Shown here piece after piece: positions 14,899 to 19,870 of a stretch of DNA of 19,870 bases. The stretch's first letter is position 1; the number at the start of each line of letters is the position of its first letter. The position numbers and the translations under genes were made by a program. The stretch comes from Bacillota bacterium. Its GTDB lineage: Bacteria > Bacillota > Clostridia > Saccharofermentanales > Fastidiosipilaceae. The stretch spans positions 1-19,870 of the forward strand of contig JAEZVR010000025.1 in the NCBI GenBank assembly GCA_023420715.1, in the 5' to 3' direction. The notes beneath the pieces are model-generated. The model ran no database searches. It was not told the DNA's origin and saw nothing but the letters and a program-made list of their open reading frames with translations.

Positions 14899-16520
14899 CA
14901 ACTTCAGCGTATATAGATTCAACACAAACCGGCGGACGTTTTCGGCGTAACCGTCGGTTTTTGCGTTCTTTTTCGGCGCGCATGATCTTATTTTTGGTCA
15001 TTATTATTATCGCCATGTTTTTGTTGACAGCCTTGTCTTATTTTAATCAGCTCGATCGTTTTTTAACGGCTGAACATACCAAGACACTCACGCGCGTCGG
15101 CAATAATCTGTATGATTATGTTTCTACAGAATGGACTGAAGATCCACGTGAGTCGAGCGTTAGCAACATGATTAAATCGCAAATTACTTTTGTTGCACAT
15201 TCGATTCAAGGTTATGTCTGGGGGGTTTACCCAAATGGCGCAGTCCATCAATCAACGGGCTATCCACAAAGCATGAGTCTGACACAAGTGGACAGCAAAA
15301 CGGGAAATTTTCGCTTGCCTGATTCGGTGGTTGGTGATCATGTTCCACCCGAGGGTTATTTGTATGTTGGCGGTAACTATCTCGGCTTGTTTAACCATAC
15401 TGGGGTTACTTGGATCTCTTATGTCAGGCCTATATTTAATGCTCAAGAAGAAGTTGTCAGTGTGTTGCAGATTCACCAACCCTTATCGGTGGCTTCAGAA
15501 CGCAATACGATTTTTTTAAACAGTTTGTTGATTACGATTTTGCTTTCATTGTTGCTAGGTATCACCGTTGCCATTATTGCTTCAAAGCGATTGGTTAAAC
15601 CACTTCGTGATCTTACCGATATGGCCATGCGTGTTTCGCAAGGCGATTTATCCGTTCGCGCACCTTTACCCAAGCGATTTGATCCAGAGAGCGAATTGGT
15701 CACTGCCGCAGATGAAGTCCATATGTTAAAGCGGACGTTTAATAACATGGTGGAAAAATTGGATCATTTTAATACGGATCGACGAGATATGATTTCCAGT
15801 ATGTCCCATGATTTGCGCACCCCCTTAACATCTATTCATGGGTTTGTAACGGGTATGTTAGACGGAACCATACCCAGGGATCGATTCGAATATTATTTGG
15901 GGATTGTCGACAAAGAGACGCACCGCTTAACCGATATGGTGAATCAGATGCACGAAATGGCACTGTTGGAATCTCAAGGCTTGGATTATGATTTTAAACC
16001 TCAAGATGTGCAAGTATTAATCGGTGAGGTTATCGATACGCTAGAACCACAAATTCGGGATAAGCAATTGACGATTCAAACGAATTTTTTGAATCCCATA
16101 TATCGCGGCTGGTTAAAACCTAATGATTGGCGCCGCGGGCCATGGGTCATTGCCGATGCCAAGCAATTACAACGTGTTTTCACCAATTTATTGGCAAATG
16201 CGATTAAATTCACACCGGCTCATGGCATTATTGCGTTGTCAACTGTTCGTCCAGTAACAGGGAATTTACTTGTCGTCAATGTTGAAGACAGTGGCATTGG
16301 CTTGAGTGAATCAGAATTTGATCTGGTTTTTGACCGCTTTTATAAAAGTGACCGTTCGCGGACAGGTCATAATGGCAGTGGTTTAGGTCTTTTTATCACA
16401 AGACAAATTTTGGCGGCCCATGGTCAGCATATTACAGCAGGTAAGAGTGTATTGGGTGGTGCAAAGTTTTCATTCACACTACAATTAACTCAGGAGAGAT
16501 TATGGCAAAAGGGCGATTAG
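14895..16520 (+). CDS. Membrane sensor histidine kinase, cognate to the preceding regulator
   Basis: This 541-residue kinase has a basic N-terminus, a first membrane helix (about 30-48), an extracytoplasmic sensor region of about 155 residues and a second helix (about 207-228). A HAMP linker (SKRLVKPLRDLTDMAMRVSQ) follows. The dimerisation/phospho-acceptor domain contains SMSHDLRTPL with H305. The ATP-binding domain carries N435 in NAIKFTP (N box), DSGIGL (G1), FDRFYK (F box) and GSGLGLFI (G2). All catalytic boxes are intact. The sensor region, ending in SYVRPIFNAQEEVVSVLQIHQPL before the second helix, resembles extracytoplasmic PAS/Cache-like folds, which is inference. It overlaps the regulator by 4 nt and nth by 19 nt. 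Confidence 0.94.
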   Translation: MTTSAYIDSTQTGGRFRRNRRFLRSFSARMILFLVIIIIAMFLLTALSYFNQLDRFLTAEHTKTLTRVGNNLYDYVSTEWTEDPRESSVSNMIKSQITFVAHSIQGYVWGVYPNGAVHQSTGYPQSMSLTQVDSKTGNFRLPDSVVGDHVPPEGYLYVGGNYLGLFNHTGVTWISYVRPIFNAQEEVVSVLQIHQPLSVASERNTIFLNSLLITILLSLLLGITVAIIASKRLVKPLRDLTDMAMRVSQGDLSVRAPLPKRFDPESELVTAADEVHMLKRTFNNMVEKLDHFNTDRRDMISSMSHDLRTPLTSIHGFVTGMLDGTIPRDRFEYYLGIVDKETHRLTDMVNQMHEMALLESQGLDYDFKPQDVQVLIGEVIDTLEPQIRDKQLTIQTNFLNPIYRGWLKPNDWRRGPWVIADAKQLQRVFTNLLANAIKFTPAHGIIALSTVRPVTGNLLVVNVEDSGIGLSESEFDLVFDRFYKSDRSRTGHNGSGLGLFITRQILAAHGQHITAGKSVLGGAKFSFTLQLTQERLWQKGD

Positions 16521-17200
16521 GAACTTCAATAAAAGCCAAGCAAGCACAGGCGAATGCCGTATTTGATGCGTTGGCTGAGTATTATGGCCCCGTGGATTGC
16601 ACGTTGAATTATCAGGATGATCCGTGGCGACTATTAGTTGGTGCCATCTTAGCGGCTCAATGCACGGATGAGCGCGTTAATCAGGTGACTCCAGCCTTAT
16701 TTGAACGATATCCAACCATTGAGGCGATGAGTCAGGCTTCCCCAGCACTGATTGAGCCTTTTATTAAAAGTTGTGGATTATTTCGGAATAAAGCAAAAGG
16801 TATCTATGGATCTGCTGTTAAATTGATGCAGGATTTCGGTGGTGTCGTCCCTCAGCGCCGAGAAGATCTTTTATCTTTACCCGGTGTCGGTCGTAAAATT
16901 GCCAATTTATTGATCGGGGATGTTTTTGGGGGACAGGCCATTGTTGTCGATACACATTGTGGACGATTGGCCAGACTGATGGGTTTTACGCAATCAAACG
17001 AGCCATACAAAATTGAATGTGATCTGATGAAGGTCGTACCTGAGCATCGCTGGTCGGCTTGGGGGCATTATATGGTCGAACACGGTCGTGCGATCTGTTC
17101 GGCAAGATCCCCTAAATGTGATCTTTGTCCAGTCGCAGCGTTTTGTCAGCAAGGACTAAAGGTTCGGCGTCGCACGCAACGGGACGCCAAGGTCATCTGA
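16502..17200 (+). CDS. nth: Endonuclease III, [4Fe-4S] DNA glycosylase/AP lyase
   Basis: The enzyme excises oxidised pyrimidines and cleaves AP sites in base excision repair. The 232-residue protein has the helix-hairpin-helix LPGVGRKIANLL with catalytic K132 and the conserved D150 in VVDTHCGR. The Lys-Asp spacing of 18 equals that of the E. coli enzyme (K120/D138). A C-terminal iron-sulfur motif C-x6-C-x2-C-x5-C is present in GRAICSARSPKCDLCPVAAFC. The Thr usually found after GRK is Ile here, a mild change. ATG 16502 has AGGAGAG just upstream, within the end of the kinase gene. The overlap puts it in the same operon as the two-component genes. Confidence 0.96.
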   Translation: MAKGRLGTSIKAKQAQANAVFDALAEYYGPVDCTLNYQDDPWRLLVGAILAAQCTDERVNQVTPALFERYPTIEAMSQASPALIEPFIKSCGLFRNKAKGIYGSAVKLMQDFGGVVPQRREDLLSLPGVGRKIANLLIGDVFGGQAIVVDTHCGRLARLMGFTQSNEPYKIECDLMKVVPEHRWSAWGHYMVEHGRAICSARSPKCDLCPVAAFCQQGLKVRRRTQRDAKVI

Positions 17201-17211
17201 GGGAATTGACA

Positions 17212-19440
17212 GTGGTAAGCGAGCATCAAACCAACAAAGCTCATTTGCATCATAGCGATTCAGAAGATGCAAATCGGACGGGTACGATTTTGGACCTTCT
17301 GGCACCTTTATCTGTTTTGCCAGGGGTATCTACTCGCAGAATGAAGCTGTTTGAGAAGCTTGGTGTACGGACGTTATGGGATGCCCTGCGCCTTTTTCCG
17401 GTGCAATATGAAGATTGGCGAAATACCACGGCATTAGCGGAAATTAAACCAGGTCAAAATGTGGTTTTTTTGGCAACGATTTGCAAAGCGCCTACGCTTC
17501 AATATAAAGGAAAGCGATCGATCATCCGTTCGGTTCTTCAGGACGGTTCTGGGCAAATTGGGGTTATTTGGTTTAATCAGGCTTATTTAATGGATCGATT
17601 ACACGTGGGACAGACTTATTTATTTCGTGGGAAAATCCAAAATCAGGGTCGGTATCTCAACATTGTCAATCCAACTTTTGTTCAACAAACGGCTGGAGAG
17701 GGTGAGCTAAAATCCCCTTTGGAAGATTATGCCTTGATTTCGTCAATGGGGGCAAAAAAACAGCAGCCAGCAGATACGGCTGTCCAGGGTGCAGAATATA
17801 AGCCCATCTATCCCCTGACGGCAGGCTTGACGCAAGGTGTTGTCCGTGGGGTGATTGACCAAATCTTAAAACAATATATCGGTCAATTATGTGATATATT
17901 GCCCCAAGGCGTACGGCGGCAATGGCAACTTTATGAAATGAATGATGCCTATCGGGTGATTCACCATCCGCCAGATGCTGAGGCATTGGAAGCGGCTAAA
18001 AAACGCTTGATCTTTGAAGAATTATTCATGGTGCAATTGGGATTGTCACGGATTAAAAAGGAACATCAATCTCAATTTGAGGCGGTTCCAATTTGTTTGA
18101 CTGATGAACAGATTGAAGCATGGCAGCACATTAAAAATACGTTACCCTTTGTGTTGACAGAAGGGCAAAAAAAGGCGCTTCGTGACCTTTTATCCGACAT
18201 GACAAAGTCCCGCCCGATGAATCGTCTGGTGCAAGGTGATGTTGGCTCTGGCAAAACAGTGATTGCTGCTTTGGCGCTGGCCGCGGTCTGTCTGGCCGGA
18301 TATCAAGGCGTGATGATGGCGCCGACAAGTATTTTGGCGCAACAGCACTATGAGACCCTCCAGCGACAGATTGGTGATGTGATTCGTGTGGGACTTTTAA
18401 CTGGGAAAACAACCGCCAAAGCGCGACAGACGCTTTTGTCAGAATTGGCCGATGGTCGTTTGCAAGTTTTGGTGGGAACACATGCCCTGATCCAAGAAGG
18501 CATTCATTATAAAGCTTTGGCGCTGGCCATTACAGATGAACAGCATCGTTTTGGGGTGCGTCAGCGGATACGTTTGGTTCAGGAAGGCGATCTGCGGCCA
18601 CATGTTTGTGTGATGTCTGCCACCCCTATTCCGAGATCACTCGGTTTGATTTTGTATGGTGATCTGGATATTTCGATTGTGCATGAGCGTCCGCCTGGTC
18701 GCCAGCCGATTCAAACCTATATCGCACGCCCCACGGATCGGGAGCGGGTTTATCAATTGATGCGCAAAGCAGTAAAAGCAGGGAACCAGTGTTATCTGAT
18801 TTGTCCGGCTGTTCATGCGTCTGAATCTGAGTTGTCTTTGCAAACGGCAACGAGCATTTATGAAACTTTTAATGCAACGGTTTTTCCGGATTTGCGAATT
18901 GGATTAGTTCACGGGAAGCTTAAAGAAGCAGAAAAGCAGCTTCAAATGGAGGCCTTTAAACAGGGCGAAATTGATATTTTGGTTGCGACAACAGTTGTAG
19001 AAGTGGGTGTGGATAATCCGAATGCGACGGTGATGGTGATCGAAAATGCGTCTCGCTTTGGACTGTCGCAGCTGCATCAGCTCAGAGGACGAATTGGGCG
19101 AGGATCGGCCGCTTCGATCTGTATCTTGATGGACGACCTACAGTCTGAGCGTGCAAGAGAGCGCTTGAGAACACTTTGTCAAACGGATGATGGTTTTGAA
19201 TTGGCAGAGGCAGATTTGGCGTTGCGCGGACCTGGGGATTTTTTTGGTACCAGACAGCATGGCTTGCCAGAATTTAAATTGGCCAATTTGTATGAGCACC
19301 GCGAGCTTTTAGAAGCCGCTAAAGAGGCTATGGTTTGGCTTGGCGAACATCGATCTGTTTTAAACGCATCGGAGGGACAACAATTGGCTTACGGCATGCA
19401 GATGATGCTTGGCATATCGCCAGAAACGCCGGGCCTTTGA
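17212..19440 (+). CDS. recG: RecG, ATP-dependent branched-DNA helicase
   Basis: RecG remodels stalled replication forks and branch-migrates Holliday junctions. With GTG 17212 it has 742 residues, somewhat longer than the usual 680-700 owing to an extra N-terminal stretch. The wedge/OB domain includes FPVQYEDWRN and VFLATICKAPTLQYKGKRS. Helicase motifs follow: LTEGQKKAL, Walker A G-S-G-K348-T in GDVGSGKT, D442-E-Q-H box (TDEQHRFGVRQR), SATPIPRSLGLILYGDLD, VATTVVEVGVDNPNA and QLHQLRGRIGRG. The frame is open to ATG 17125 inside nth, but GAGGG at 17199-17203 lies 8 nt before GTG 17212, so that start is preferred. The gap after nth is 11 nt. Confidence 0.95.
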   Translation: MVSEHQTNKAHLHHSDSEDANRTGTILDLLAPLSVLPGVSTRRMKLFEKLGVRTLWDALRLFPVQYEDWRNTTALAEIKPGQNVVFLATICKAPTLQYKGKRSIIRSVLQDGSGQIGVIWFNQAYLMDRLHVGQTYLFRGKIQNQGRYLNIVNPTFVQQTAGEGELKSPLEDYALISSMGAKKQQPADTAVQGAEYKPIYPLTAGLTQGVVRGVIDQILKQYIGQLCDILPQGVRRQWQLYEMNDAYRVIHHPPDAEALEAAKKRLIFEELFMVQLGLSRIKKEHQSQFEAVPICLTDEQIEAWQHIKNTLPFVLTEGQKKALRDLLSDMTKSRPMNRLVQGDVGSGKTVIAALALAAVCLAGYQGVMMAPTSILAQQHYETLQRQIGDVIRVGLLTGKTTAKARQTLLSELADGRLQVLVGTHALIQEGIHYKALALAITDEQHRFGVRQRIRLVQEGDLRPHVCVMSATPIPRSLGLILYGDLDISIVHERPPGRQPIQTYIARPTDRERVYQLMRKAVKAGNQCYLICPAVHASESELSLQTATSIYETFNATVFPDLRIGLVHGKLKEAEKQLQMEAFKQGEIDILVATTVVEVGVDNPNATVMVIENASRFGLSQLHQLRGRIGRGSAASICILMDDLQSERARERLRTLCQTDDGFELAEADLALRGPGDFFGTRQHGLPEFKLANLYEHRELLEAAKEAMVWLGEHRSVLNASEGQQLAYGMQMMLGISPETPGL

Positions 19441-19456
19441 GCTAAAGGATAGAAAT

Positions 19457-19870
19457 ATGCCAAGAGTGATTTCTGGAAAATGTGGGGGCTTGTTGTTGAA
19501 AGCACCCAAAACAGATCAAACGAGGCCGACGACAGATCGAACCAAGGAGGCACTTTTTAGTATTTTAAGTGCCAATATATCATGGCCCGATACGGTTGTT
19601 GTCGATTTATATGCGGGCTCCGGACAATTGGGGATTGAGGCCCTCAGCCGAGGCGCCAAAAAAGCTTATTTTGTCGAACAGGTCGCTTCAGTTGCCCGTA
19701 TGATTCGCACCAACTTGTCCCATTGTCGACTCGAGAACCTGGCAGAGGTGATGGTCTGTTCTGCGGGTGCTTTTTGTGCACGTTATGATCGGCTTGCACA
19801 TCAGGCGCCAATTGATTTACTTTTAATGGATCCACCGTATCATCAAGCACTGGTCGAAGCCAAACAGATC
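19457..19870 (+). CDS. rsmD: RsmD, 16S rRNA (guanine-966-N2)-methyltransferase, 5' part
   Basis: RsmD methylates N2 of G966 in 16S rRNA using SAM. The first 138 codons are present and the gene runs off the right edge. Visible signatures are MPRVISGKCGG...APKTDQTRPTTDR, KEALFSIL, the SAM-binding D50-LYAGSGQLGIEALSRGA, and the catalytic D125-P-P-Y128. AAAGGA lies about 9 nt before ATG 19457. It follows recG after 16 nt, an arrangement common in Firmicutes. Confidence 0.93.
   Translation, partial: MPRVISGKCGGLLLKAPKTDQTRPTTDRTKEALFSILSANISWPDTVVVDLYAGSGQLGIEALSRGAKKAYFVEQVASVARMIRTNLSHCRLENLAEVMVCSAGAFCARYDRLAHQAPIDLLLMDPPYHQALVEAKQI

Noticed and set aside
18131..18481. A 116-codon reverse-strand ORF within recG
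   Set aside because: It overlaps the RecG Walker A region in antisense, and its composition is unlike a protein gene. I saw no convincing antisense gene anywhere in the window.

Overview
The window reads as a chromosomal segment of a low-to-moderate G+C Gram-positive bacterium, most likely a Firmicute of clostridial type. The basis is a PASTA-domain division PBP, a DivIB/FtsQ-type protein, strong AGGAGG-like ribosome binding sites and frequent TTG/GTG starts. I cannot name the species. Every supported gene is on the + strand, and most neighbours overlap or are separated by fewer than about 40 nt, so the region is expected to be transcribed in long polycistrons.

Region 1 (2-11957) is a division and cell wall (dcw) cluster. 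It opens with the tail of an unrelated CDS, then a good -35/-10 pair placed so that rsmH may be leaderless. The genes follow in the order rsmH, ftsL, a PASTA transpeptidase (ftsI/pbpB type), a MurE-family homolog, murF, mraY, ftsW, murG and ftsQ/divIB. Together they cover rRNA methylation, lipid I/II synthesis (mraY, murG), septal glycan polymerisation (ftsW) and cross-linking (the PBP), and the FtsL/FtsQ scaffold. mraZ, murD, murC, murB and ftsA are not at their usual places.

The most unusual object is the MurE-family protein (3851-5332). The open reading frame is intact and normal in length, and it sits exactly where murE belongs. However, the ATP-binding P-loop, the EVSSHAL region, the DYAHTP motif and most of the amino-acid recognition motif are substituted, largely without gaps. 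It looks like a pseudoenzyme. Its partner MurF is probably active but is also unusually long and divergent at several signatures. With murD and murC also missing, MurF is the only Mur ligase in the cluster that looks functional.

Region 2 (11958-13571) is ftsZ behind a 273-nt gap. The gap carries a TTGACA promoter candidate, a perfect 14-bp palindrome over its -10, and a tandem octamer just upstream of its -35 that shares the same GTCAT half-site. FtsZ has an internal DIPDFL peptide resembling the usual C-terminal tail, followed by 86 further residues ending in an aromatic-acidic motif.

Region 3 (13612-19870) holds nrdR (repressor of ribonucleotide reductase genes), an OmpR-family response regulator with an overlapping sensor kinase, nth (endonuclease III), recG (branched-DNA helicase) and the start of rsmD (16S rRNA methyltransferase). 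These are housekeeping and DNA-repair genes plus one two-component system. I saw no mobile elements, CRISPR arrays, tRNA or rRNA genes.
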